A DNA stretch of 32,253 nt from positions 1 through 32,253 of the forward strand of contig JAUGWO010000191.1 of the NCBI GenBank assembly GCA_049724395.1, written 5' to 3'. How positions within the stretch are numbered: the stretch's first letter is position 1; each line of letters starts with the position of its first letter. The DNA is from Spongospora subterranea f. sp. subterranea (taxonomy: Eukaryota > Endomyxa: Phytomyxea > Phytomyxea > Plasmodiophorida). The translations under genes were made by a program, and so were the position numbers. The notes under the pieces were generated by a model that was not told the origin of the DNA, made no database searches, and saw nothing but the letters and a program-made list of their open reading frames with translations. This document shows positions 1 to 8,831 of the stretch, one piece after another.

Positions 1-1649
1 AGGAATGTTTGGCATTCTTTAGATGTGTATTCTCCTCCACCGTCGCTTTGAAAGCTCTTCACAGACAATCCTCGGTCGAAAATGATTGTTGACCAGACGG
101 ATATGCTGCTTGATTGCTGATATGGCTTCCGACTTCCTTCGAATCAGGTACACAAATGAGTATCTTGTGTGTTGGTCTAGAAATGAAATGTAATATCTCG
201 ATTTGCCGTGAATTCCATCAACAGGAAATGGTCCAGAAATGTCACTGTGAATGATTTCCAGCGGCCTGGTGGTTGAGCTTTCAGAGGTTCGTTGGATGTT
301 ACCTCTTGGCATTTTTCAAAGCATGCAGCCGTCACAGGGAGAGATCGGTGAGGGTCTGCGTATCTTCGCTGGTTGCTTGATTCCGGTGACCGAATTTTCC
401 AAGGCTGAGTTGAGGTCATGATCGTTGATGTGTCCAAGTCGATTGTGACAAAGGTCGCGTGTTTCTGATACCATATTTGCCGCAGCAGTACATGGCTCTG
501 CAGTGTAGTTGATAACTAGAGGCAGGGTGTACAGGTTGTCATGATCCTTCGGGGATCTCAGTGATAAGATTACCGCCGGAGTCCAGAATCTTTCATGTGT
601 TGCGTCTGAATTCAAATTCTAAGCCATCCGACGTCGCTTGACCGATGGAGATGAGGTTTGCGGAGAGTCCGGGAACGAGCGATACTGGAGAGATGTTGAT
701 AGGATTGGATTTTAGAGGTGCCGCTAGTCGTGGAGCGCAATATGGCGTTGGTTGCCACCCTGATGGTTAGGGGATTGTATGCGGGCAAAATCTGCTCAAG
801 CGTCGAGGGATCAGAGCACATGTGAGTCGAGCATGCGGAGTCGAGAATTCAGTTGGAACCAGAGCTGTTTCGTGGGGGCTGAGTTGAAAGAGCTACGTGT
901 TCGCTGCGGTTGAGGATGTTGGAATGAAGCGTTTTATTTGCGGTGATCTTTGGTCGGAGCTCCGGGTGCTGATGTCAGCAGTGAGCGTCGTCGTGTGCAT
1001 TGCTGTTGTGATAGTTGCAACGATGTCGTCCTGAGATGCGTTTTGCGGTCGCCACGAAAGCTGCGCCAGGTTCTCGCGCTCTATGCTCAATTTGAGCCTC
1101 GAAAACTAATTAGGGATGCTGCCGTGGATGCAAATCTGACTTCATTTTGAGAATCAAGAGTTACTGAAAATGCATCGAATGAGGATGGAAGTCCAGAGAG
1201 TAGGCGGTCCGTCATATCTTCGTCTGATAGTTCTTTTTCCCGATTGCTCGCAGTTTCCCCTGGATGGCTTGAATCGTTGCAATATAGGTGGCAACAGACG
1301 ACTCTCCCTTGGTGCAAGACCAGAATTCGGCGATTAACCTAGTCCTGGTGGAACGAGACTTCTTTTGGTATAGTTGTTCAAGGAGCTTCCATGCCTTATG
1401 TGCAGTCGGTTCCTTCATGATTGAGCTTACAGTTAGATCATGGAGGCAGCAACAGATGATCGACTTCGCCTTCTTGTCGTTGCGTAGTTCTTCAGTGGTG
1501 GCAGGGAGAGCTGGGTCCTGGTCGATATAAACTTCAAGATCCTTCGTTGACAGGTACATGATGACCTTTTGTTGCCACAGCTGGAAGTCATCAGTGTCCG
1601 CGCCAGTGAATTTAGTGATTGATTGCAAGATCTCTTTCATCTGGTAGAA

Positions 1650-1765
1650 TGGGCGTAGCCTGGTAGATTGGGCGTGACTTCGAAGAGTGGGCACGGCCTC
1701 GTAGTGTGGGGGTGACCTTTTAATGTGGGCGTGACCAGGTTGAATGGGCGTGACCTCGTTGAGTT
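1650..1765. repeat. Leader tandem array of copy A, gag-proximal part
   Basis: Degenerate tandem repeat of about 18-20 bp with the core GGGCGTGRCC (CACGCCCA on the other strand). It lies immediately upstream of the gag start. The LINE insertion separates it from the rest of the array at 3308-3473. The same array is longer in copy B. Confidence 0.85.
1753..1765. repeat. Left target-site duplication of the LINE
   Basis: ACCTCGTTGAGTT here is repeated directly after the poly(A) tail (3296-3307, with the first A merged into the tail). This marks both ends of the LINE insertion. The target is one unit of the copia leader array. Confidence 0.85.
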
Positions 1766-1783
1766 CACAAAAAAGGAAAGCTA

Positions 1784-2734
1784 TTGCCGACAAACCCAGA
1801 TATCGAACTATGGACAGATGGGAGTTTTAATAAGGATGTTGGCGGAGGAGCGGCAGCTCTGCTAATTGATTATACAAATAGAGATAAAAAAGGCGAGACC
1901 AACGAAGAGATAATTACCGTTAAACTAGGAACAGAAGTGACATCATCATATGAATGTGAGATTATTGCACTGAATAGTGGACTAGATATAGCTGTAGACC
2001 AGAACTATGAGGGAAGACATATCCACATAATGACAGATTCCTTATCATGGATGAGTCAACTACAATCCTTACCGATAAAACCAAGGAGAGTGAACGCTAT
2101 CGTTGCGGAATGTGCAGATAAATTAGCGAAATTAACAAAAGAAAACATGGTGGATATACACTTTATACCAAGTCACGTGGAAAACGACAACAATAATGAA
2201 GACGAGATGAAAGTCCCCATAGGACACAGCGATGACATTGATCAACTAGCAAAGCAAGCATCGATGGACGGCGATGAAATTCAACATGACCCATTTATAT
2301 CATCGTTCAAACTGCATCTTAAGAAAAGAGAGAGAGAAAACCTTAAAGATTACATCAAAGAACGAGTTCAAGCTAGCAGATTCAAAGGATACCCAGAAAG
2401 GGATAAATTTAAGATATTAATGACGCTAAACGAAAGGAAGATTGAACCTACAACCCCGCTTCTCAACAGAGCAAGAACTGGGCACTCTTGTGCAAGAAAT
2501 CACCTGAAGAACCTGAATATGGATGACAGTAACATATGCAGATGGTGTAATACGGAAATAGAGACGATTGAACATCAGGTGTTACACTGCAAGGCGTTAC
2601 AAGGAAAGTTGAGTAAAGTCAGGAAAGAGTACAAAGGTTTGAACACCTCATCATTTGAAAATGCACTGTGGGAATACCCGCAAGAAATGAACAGGATCCT
2701 AAGAAGGGCAGTGAAAAAGAGGTGCTACATCTAG
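1784..2734 (+). CDS. LINE ORF2 C-terminal part: RNase H domain and CCHC-like knuckle
   Basis: A 316-codon uninterrupted frame. Residues about 8-160 form an RNase H fold. WTDGSF supplies the first catalytic Asp (about residue 12), YECEIIALNSG the Glu, IMTDSLSWM the second Asp, and GHSDDIDQLAKQA the last acidic position before the helix. This domain would remove the RNA strand after reverse transcription. Residues about 225-275 contain LLNRARTGHS and then CRWCNTEIETIEHQVLHC, the C-x2-C...H...C knuckle usually found at LINE ORF2 C-termini. The visible ATG need not be the natural start, since the upstream reverse transcriptase is missing through 5' truncation. The frame ends at a TAG 30 codons after the knuckle. 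It could be read only if transcribed from neighbouring sequence. Confidence 0.85.
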   Translation: MPTNPDIELWTDGSFNKDVGGGAAALLIDYTNRDKKGETNEEIITVKLGTEVTSSYECEIIALNSGLDIAVDQNYEGRHIHIMTDSLSWMSQLQSLPIKPRRVNAIVAECADKLAKLTKENMVDIHFIPSHVENDNNNEDEMKVPIGHSDDIDQLAKQASMDGDEIQHDPFISSFKLHLKKRERENLKDYIKERVQASRFKGYPERDKFKILMTLNERKIEPTTPLLNRARTGHSCARNHLKNLNMDDSNICRWCNTEIETIEHQVLHCKALQGKLSKVRKEYKGLNTSSFENALWEYPQEMNRILRRAVKKRCYI

Positions 2735-2822
2735 AACCACAGGAACCCGAATCCGAATACACGAGCAGAAAATGCACTGTGGGAATACCCGCAAGAAATG
2801 AACAGGATCCTAAGAAGGGCAG
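2657..2822 (+). repeat. 55-bp direct duplication at the end of the LINE ORF
   Basis: A 55-bp segment starting GAAAATGCACTGTGGG occurs at 2657-2711 and again at 2768-2822, 111 bp apart and apparently identical. The first copy codes for the last residues of the ORF, and the second lies beyond the stop. This looks like a local duplication in this LINE copy or its source. Confidence 0.85.
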
Positions 2823-2859
2823 ACGGCGATCGAGACAGTGAGAGAGAGGAGGCAGCCTA

Positions 2860-3276
2860 GATAAATATTTTCCGAAGAGGAGTAAAACCTCGATAAAAAA
2901 TCAGCTACCTAACCGTAGCGAAGAGGTGCTACCTCTCTAAATACAGGCCGAAGAGGAGGACAACCTCTATGCAAAAACCGAGCTGTCTAGTAAGGATGCG
3001 ACCTGGTTAGGCCAAAGGGTGTTCCTTAGGGAATTTTTAGTGTCCCGGATACAGAGTTTTCCGGGTACGTTTTTTAGTTGGGACGGAATAGTAGGACTAT
3101 TCTAACCCCACACTACCCTTTGCGTCGACCAAAATGCTGAACTACCGGCGAAGGTCTATATTTCGGGTGCGAGCCTGATACTGGGAGGAGCTTCTGAGAC
3201 GCGAGTCGAAGAAACGAATCTTGGCCCAATAGCCGTGGGACCGGCCGACCTGCATGAAAAGTGCAAACTCAATCAC
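2860..3276 (+). other. LINE 3' UTR with predicted stems
   Basis: Noncoding stretch before the poly(A). It starts with three loosely repeated units containing GAAGAGG...CCTC (about 2871-2970). From 3013, CAAAGGGT pairs with ACCCTTTG (about 3115-3122), enclosing CCCGGA/TCCGGG and GAATAGT/ACTATTC hairpins. The 3' part, from about 3070 to the tail, resembles two other segments in the window (minus strand at 25481-25604 and 28308-28500). It may be the recognition element for the reverse transcriptase; that role is inferred. Confidence 0.5.
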
Positions 3277-3295
3277 AAAAAAAAAAAAAAAAAAA

Positions 3296-3307
3296 CCTCG
3301 TTGAGTT
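3296..3307. repeat. Right target-site duplication of the LINE
   Basis: CCTCGTTGAGTT directly after the poly(A) tail, matching 1754-1765. The host leader array resumes here. Confidence 0.85.
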
Positions 3308-3473
3308 GGCGCGGCCTCGTTGAGTGGGCGTGGCCTCGTTGAGTAGGCGTGATCTCGTTGAATGGGCGTGGCCTGGTAGTGTGGACGTGGCCTGGTAATG
3401 TGGGCGTGGCCTGGTAGTGTGGGCGTGACCTCGTAGGATGGGCGTAACCGGTCAGCGGCTTCGACTGTAAATC
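3308..3473. repeat. Leader tandem array of copy A, LTR-proximal part
   Basis: Continuation of the GGGCGTGGCC-type array beyond the LINE, ending near the LTR. With 1650-1765 it totals about 280 bp, against about 450 bp in copy B, so the array differs in length between copies. Confidence 0.8.
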
Positions 3474-3698
3474 TGTGGAAAGTTGATGTTGCTCAAACAG
3501 ATTGCAATAGCTGAATCAATTTATTATTGTGGCGTAATTGCTTATATAGGTAACCTTGGGAAATGGCTATTTATAGCCCAATACGTAAAGTCCGTACAGT
3601 CAGCTTTATGTCATGCTCTTGCCGTGGTTGCGCCGACTGGGGGTACGCACTTTCCTTGGAGAATGTGGGTACTTGAGGCAGGCAAGTTGTATTCAACA
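3474..3698 (-). repeat. 5' LTR of copia copy A
   Basis: About 225 bp starting TGTTGAATAC and ending in CCACA on the minus strand. It matches 5354-5583 and 13784-13931 on the plus strand. It carries a TATA-like CTATAAATAGCC segment and AATAATAAAT near its end, as expected for an LTR promoter and polyadenylation signal. Its gene-facing end is followed by the leader sequence. Confidence 0.85.
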
Positions 3699-3810
3699 AT
3701 CGTTAAGGACGGTGCGTTTCTCTCCTGACCCTGAGACCTGCAATCCCGGTCTGATGACCTCTTGTGCTGTCCTAATACACAATCGGAGTACTAATCGGCG
3801 TCCTGACATC

Positions 3811-4030
3811 ATGTCAGAAACAGATGGAACTACTGAAGCAACTTCTCCGAACCAGCCGAACGACCAGCGATATGCATACTCCCCATATGTTATGGGCCCT
3901 GCTGCGCCTGCTGACGTATCGCACAAGGTCAAGATGTCTGCATTCCGTGGAATGAAGCTCAACGACGGGAACTGGACCCAGTTCGAATTTACATTCACAG
4001 CACACCTACGACAACTGTGTCTGTAAGAGG
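3811..4030 (+). mobile_element. Gag-like fragment of an LTR-element fossil
   Basis: A frame beginning MSETDGTTEATSP with a stretch around LNDGNWTQFEFTF. It resembles the start of a copia-type gag (short acidic/serine-rich head, then a G-x-NW motif). No other parts are seen. It lies next to the 5' LTR of copia copy A, which may have inserted in this older element. AATAAA-type signals downstream (near 4170-4200) could belong to its LTR. It is a broken fossil; the family call is tentative. Confidence 0.4.
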
Positions 4031-5353
4031 CCCTACTAAAGAGGGCGTCGGCGAACGTCGAGGCTGCTGAAATACGAGGTTCTATTTGATTCAATATGAT
4101 GCCCTGTATGAAATGAGGTCCCATAACTGCTGAGGATCACGGAGTTGTATTTATATCTGACGAGATGTCAATAAATAATCACTGATTTTCTCCACTAATA
4201 AAGGGGTTGCATGAATTGGGTGTTAGTCCGTGGGTGTTAGTCTGTGAGTGTTAACACCCAAAATCCAATCTTTGCATATGGTGTTTACAAATCACCAAAT
4301 ACGACTTACGTCAGGTTCAATCGTTTCATAAAACAAACAAGACGGTTTGGAGTGCTTTCGGTGGTCAAAGTATCACAATTGGTGTCTTCATTGTCTTCCA
4401 TTCAAGATTGAAGGGTAAAACCTCCCTCGCGACCTGGTCGTTCCTGACGGTATGAATCAAAATATTTGGCGGAATTCCTTGTTACGACCTCAACGATGTC
4501 GAGTAAACTCTATCTGATATCTTGTTAAAGTTCATAAAGCCAATTTGCCATGATCACATAAAAAGAGAACAAAAAATCTGGAAATTTGCTGTGCTTTGTA
4601 TTCAAAACTCTTGAAGAACACAGCTGTTCAAAAGGTCGTCTTTAAGCAGTACCTCCAGGGAATTTAGTGTAAGTTCTCTTTCATCAATGCCTGCAAGCAG
4701 CCATTGATGAAGAACATGGTGGACGGACTTAATACTGCAATAACTTCATTCGGCATTTGTGACTTGCCTGCTGACCAGGCGGCTCTCCCCTCTTTCGATG
4801 TATTTCGCTGCAACTCTTGCTTTGAGGCTTTTTGCCTCTCATTACACCGTATGCACCGATAACCCTATTGGAGGCTTCTTCAGCGACGGTTTCTTCGTAA
4901 GACGCTCCGTCGTTTTCTTCACAAGTTTCAGTATCTGACTGCTGCTGCTGAAACTGCTGGTGCCGTCAGTACTGCCTGTGTCCATGCAATCTAGGTTGAT
5001 ACTAAATTGATATCAACGATTTGCTGCAAAAAGATATGACAAATGACATAAGTATGGTATTTTTTGTAGAAACTATGGGCAACTCTGTAACCAGAAGGAA
5101 ATATGAACGTTGAGATGTTTATCCAGCGCAGGCATGGACGCTTCATGCCGTCGTAGTACAGTCCACCGCCCTGAGGTATTATCAACCCTGTGAAATGAAA
5201 CTCGTTGTACATGATCACGGCGAAAAAGAATATTCGACATCCCCGAACAAGATCCGCCTATCGATGTTCGCAAGATTCGTCAGGCTTGGACAGACGGTCT
5301 CAACTCGGAGCAATGCCGATGCAGTTTTCACCCTGAACGATCGACGTGTGCTG
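4031..5353. other. Unassigned spacer between the head-to-head copia copies
   Basis: No convincing gene. It holds GTCAATAAATAATC and CTAATAAAGG (possible polyadenylation signals, 4168-4202), a threefold GTGTTAGTC-type motif at 4218-4256, and a short open stretch at about 5220-5351 (RIFDIPEQDPPIDVRKIRQA...) with protein-like composition that I do not recognise. A 75-codon minus-strand frame at 4991-5218 is also unrecognised. Confidence 0.4.
4216..4256. repeat. GTGTTAGTC-type short repeat, also at 16196-16225 inverted
   Basis: GGGTGTTAGTCYGTGRG is repeated about three times and ends in the palindrome-like AGTGTTAACACCC. The inverted equivalent, GGTGTTAACACCCACAGAC, occurs at 16198. Each copy lies beside a gag-like fragment, so it may be the end of one old element family. 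Confidence 0.4.
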
Positions 5354-5583
5354 TGTTGAATACAACTTGCCTGCCTCAAGTACGGACATTCTCCAAGGAA
5401 AGTGCGTAACTCCAGTCGGCGCAACCACAGCAAGAGCATGACATAAAGCTGACTGTACGGACTTTACGCATTGGGCTATAAATAGCCATTTCCCAAGGTA
5501 TCTGGGACCTATATAAGCAATTACGCCACAATAATAAATTCATTCAGCTATTGCATCTGTTTGAGCAACATCAACTTTGCACA
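5354..5583 (+). repeat. 5' LTR of copia copy B
   Basis: About 230 bp from TGTTGAATAC to CACA. Contains GGGCTATAAATAGCC (TATA region), TATATAAGC and ATAATAAATTC. Matches 3474-3698 (inverted) and 13784-13931 (direct, partial). Confidence 0.85.
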
Positions 5584-5599
5584 GATTAACAGTCGAAGC

Positions 5600-6049
5600 C
5601 GCTGACCGGTTACGCTCATCCTACGAGGCCACGCCCACACTACCAGGCCACGCCCACTCAACGAGGTCACGCCCACACAACGAGGTCACGCCCACCCATC
5701 CTACGAGGCCACGCCCGCACTACCAGGCCACGCCCACACTACCAGGCCACGCCCACCCAACGAGGTTACGCCCACACAACGAGGTCACGTCCACTCAACG
5801 ACGTCACGCCCACTCAACGAGGTCACGCCCACACAACGAGGTCACGCCCACTCAAGGAGGTCACGCCCACTCAACGAGGCCACGCCCACTCAACGAGGCC
5901 GCGCCCGTTCAACGAAGCAGCACCCACCCAACCAGGTCACGCCCATTTTACCTGGTCACGCCCACATTACGAGGTCACGCCCACACTACGAGGCCGCGCT
6001 CATTCTTCGAAGTCACGCCCAATCTACCAGGCTACGCCCGTTCTACCAG
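5600..6049. repeat. Leader tandem array of copia copy B
   Basis: About 23-24 degenerate units of 18-20 bp with the core CACGCCCAC and variable CTCAACGAGG/ACTACCAGG parts. It fills the interval between LTR and gag. It stays open in one frame through all units, a side effect of unit composition rather than evidence of a protein. Confidence 0.9.
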
Positions 6050-8309
6050 ATGAAAGAGATCTTGCAATCAATCACTAAATTCACTGGCGCGGACACTGAT
6101 GACTTCCAGCTGTGGCAACAAAAGGTCATCATGTACCTGTCAACGAAGGATCTTGAAGTTTATATCGACCAGGACCCAGCTCTCCCTGCCACCACTGAAG
6201 AACTGCGCAACGACAAGAAGGCGAAGTCGATCATCTGTTGCTGCCTCCATGATCTAACTGTAAGCTCAATCATGAAGGAACCGACTGCACATAAGGCATG
6301 GAAGCTCCTTGAACAACTATACCAAAAGAAGTCTCGTTCCACCAGGACTAGGTTAATCGCCGAATTCTGGTCTTGCACCAAGGGAGAGTCGTCTGTTGCC
6401 ACCTATATTGCAACGATTCAAGCCATCCAGGGGAAACTGCGAGCAATCGGGAAGGAACAATCAGACGAAGATATGACGGACCGCCTTCTCTCTGGACTTC
6501 CATCCTCATTCGATGCATTTACAAAACTCTTGATTCTCAGAATGAAGTTAAATTTGCACCCACGGCAGCATCCCTAATTGATTTTGAGGCTCAAATTGAG
6601 CATAGAGCGCGAGAACCTGGCGCATCTTTCGTGGCGACCGCAAAACGCATCTCAGGGCGACATCGTTGCAACTATCACAACAGCAATGCACATGACGACG
6701 CTCACTGCTGGCATCAGCACCCGGAGCTCCGACCAAAGATCACAGCAAATACAACGCTTCATTCCAACTACCTCAACCGCAGCGAACACGTAGCTCTTTC
6801 AACTCAGCCCCCACGAAACATCTCTGGTTCCAACTGGATTCTCGACTCCGCATGCTCGACTCACATGTGCTCTGATCCCTCGACGCTTGAGCAGATTTTG
6901 CCCGCATACAATCCTCTAACCATCAGGGTGGCAAACAACGCCATATTGCGCTCCACGGCTAGCGGCACCTCTAAAATCCAATCCTGCCTCGGAACTATCA
7001 ACATCTCTCCAGTATCGCTCGTTCCCGGACTCTCCGCAAACCTCATCTCCATCGGTCAAGCGACGTCGGATGGCTTAGATTTGAATTCAGACGCAACACA
7101 TGCAAGATTCTGGACTCCGGCGGTAACCTTATCACGGAGATCCCGAAGGATCATGACAACCTGTACACCCTGCCTCCAGTCATCAACTACACTGCAGAGC
7201 CACGTATTGCTGCGGCAAATATGGTATCAGAAACAAGCGACCTTTGGCACAATCGACTTGGCCACATCAACGATCATGACCTCAACTCAGCCTTGGAAAA
7301 TTCGGTCACCGGAATCAAGCAACCAGCGAAGATAAACAGACCCTCACCTATCTCTCCCTGTGACGGCTGCATGCTAGGAAAAATGCCAAGAGGTAACATC
7401 CAACGAACCTCTGAAAGCTCAACCACCAGGCCGCTGGAAATCATTCACAGTGACATTTCTGGACCATTTCCTGTTGATGGAATGCACGGCAAATGGAGAT
7501 ACTACATTTCATTTCTAGACCAACACACACGATACTCATTTGTGTACCTGATTCGAAGGAAGTCGGAAGCCATATCAGCAATCAAGCAGCATATCCGTCT
7601 GGTCAACAATCATTTTCAAGACCAGGGATTCTCTGTGAAGAGCTTTCAAAGCGACGGTGGAGGAGAATACACATCTAAAGAATGTCAAACATTCCTCGCA
7701 GAGCTCGGCATCGCCCTTCGAAGAATCATCCCATACCAATCGGAACAAAAAGGCATGATCGAAAGACTTAACCGAACGATAATCGAGTGTGCCGAGAGCA
7801 TGCGCCTTAGTGGAAAATTAGGACCCAGGTTTTGGACTGCTGCCGTTTCCGCAGCCGTCTATATTATCAATCGACGTCCACACAGCGCACTGCCGAAGCG
7901 CATATCCCCATTTGAAGCCTGGTACAAGACCAAACCGGACTTACGACATCTTCGAACATTCGGTTGCGACGCGTATATTCACCTGCCCAACCAACTTCAT
8001 CGCAAACTTCAACCACGAGGACGCAAGGTTACCTTCATTGCATACCCATCAAATCAAAAAGGGTATCAATTCTGGGACGAGGAAGAGCAGCGTATTGTCT
8101 GCAGCAGGTTCACAGACGCCTCATTTCATGAGCATTCATTTTCAAGGACACAACCTGTTCAGCGCAGAAATGAAGTCACATTCGATTTTGATGGACCATC
8201 TACAATGACTTCCAACCCTCTGAGAACAATCCTCACTGACTCCTCATCATCAATACAGGAATCATCCAGCTCTTCTGAACCATCCTCAGCGATATCAAGC
8301 TTCTTGAGA

Positions 8310-8831
8310 GAGGAGAGATCAGGCGAGCGAGAGAGGGAGCGGGAACGCGAGAGAGATGGAGCGGGAACGCGAGGGAGAGGGAGCGGGAACGCGAGAGAGA
8401 GGGAGCGGGAACGCGAGAGAGAGGGAGCGGGAACGCGAGAGAGAGGGAGCGGGAGCGCGAGAGAGAGGGAGCGGGAGCGCGAGAGAAAGAGGGAGTGGGA
8501 ACGATGTTGATTGGAAGAAGCAAATAGAAGAATGAGTTTATTAGACAACGAGGGGCTCTGATATACAGAGCTAGATATTATTGTCTCAGTCGGAAAAGGA
8601 CGCGCGATTTCTCTGTCGGGAAAAAGGCGAGCTAATCGCGTGCCAAAATCCGTCACACGACAGAGGCTGCGCTACAGGGTTGCTCCTCAGGAGGCCGCTC
8701 ATTAAGAGGCCGCGTCGAGTCTTCATCAATATCGGATGTACGTGACAATGGGCCAATACGACCAGTTTGGGCCAGTACAGCCAATGGGCCAGTACGACAG
8801 GTTGGCGACGTGGTTTGAACTTCAACACGCC
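8310..8831 (-). repeat. 3' LTR of the nested copia element
   Basis: About 520 bp, TGTTGAAGTTC... on the minus strand, ending in the GA/CT-rich array. Matches 13095-13783 except for array length. Confidence 0.85.
8324..8497. repeat. GA-rich minisatellite in the 3' LTR
   Basis: Units of about 20-22 bp (GAGAGAGGGAGCGGGAACGC). Roughly half as long as the array in the 5' LTR. Long reading frames through it on both strands are low-complexity artefacts. Confidence 0.9.

Larger units (their letters stand above)
1766..3295 (+). mobile_element. 5'-truncated LINE (RNase H-bearing non-LTR retrotransposon)
   Basis: About 1.53 kb between 12-13 bp target duplications. It begins just before an ORF for RNase H plus a zinc knuckle, continues through a roughly 550-bp 3' UTR and ends in about 19 A. 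The endonuclease and reverse transcriptase parts are absent because the copy is 5' truncated, the usual outcome of target-primed reverse transcription. The clean target duplication and intact ORF suggest a recent insertion. RNase H after the reverse transcriptase is typical of I-, Tad- and R1-like clades. I cannot name the clade from this end alone. Confidence 0.9.
1..3698 (-). mobile_element. Ty1/copia LTR-element fossil, copy A (5' part, cut by window edge)
   Basis: Read on the minus strand, this runs from a 5' LTR (3474-3698) through a tandem-array leader (3308-3473 and 1650-1765) into gag (from about 1649), protease-like and the start of integrase-like sequence near base 1, where the window ends. 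It is collinear with copy B on the plus strand (about 5354-7695), and the stretches I compared are almost identical, so both belong to one family. A LINE at 1766-3295 is inserted in its leader. The element is broken, with several breaks in the part visible. Close identity to copy B points to a fairly recent family. The family assignment rests on the order gag, protease, integrase without an intervening reverse transcriptase, which is the copia order. Confidence 0.88.

Noticed and set aside
5577-6053. 158-codon open frame through the copia leader array
   Set aside because: It is produced by the repeat unit composition (PTLPGHAH-type peptide repeats) and has no conserved domain.
8159-8656. Arg/Ser- or Arg/Glu-rich long frames over the GA-rich arrays, also at 13092-13611 and 12894-13490
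   Set aside because: Low-complexity translations of a minisatellite in several frames and both strands.
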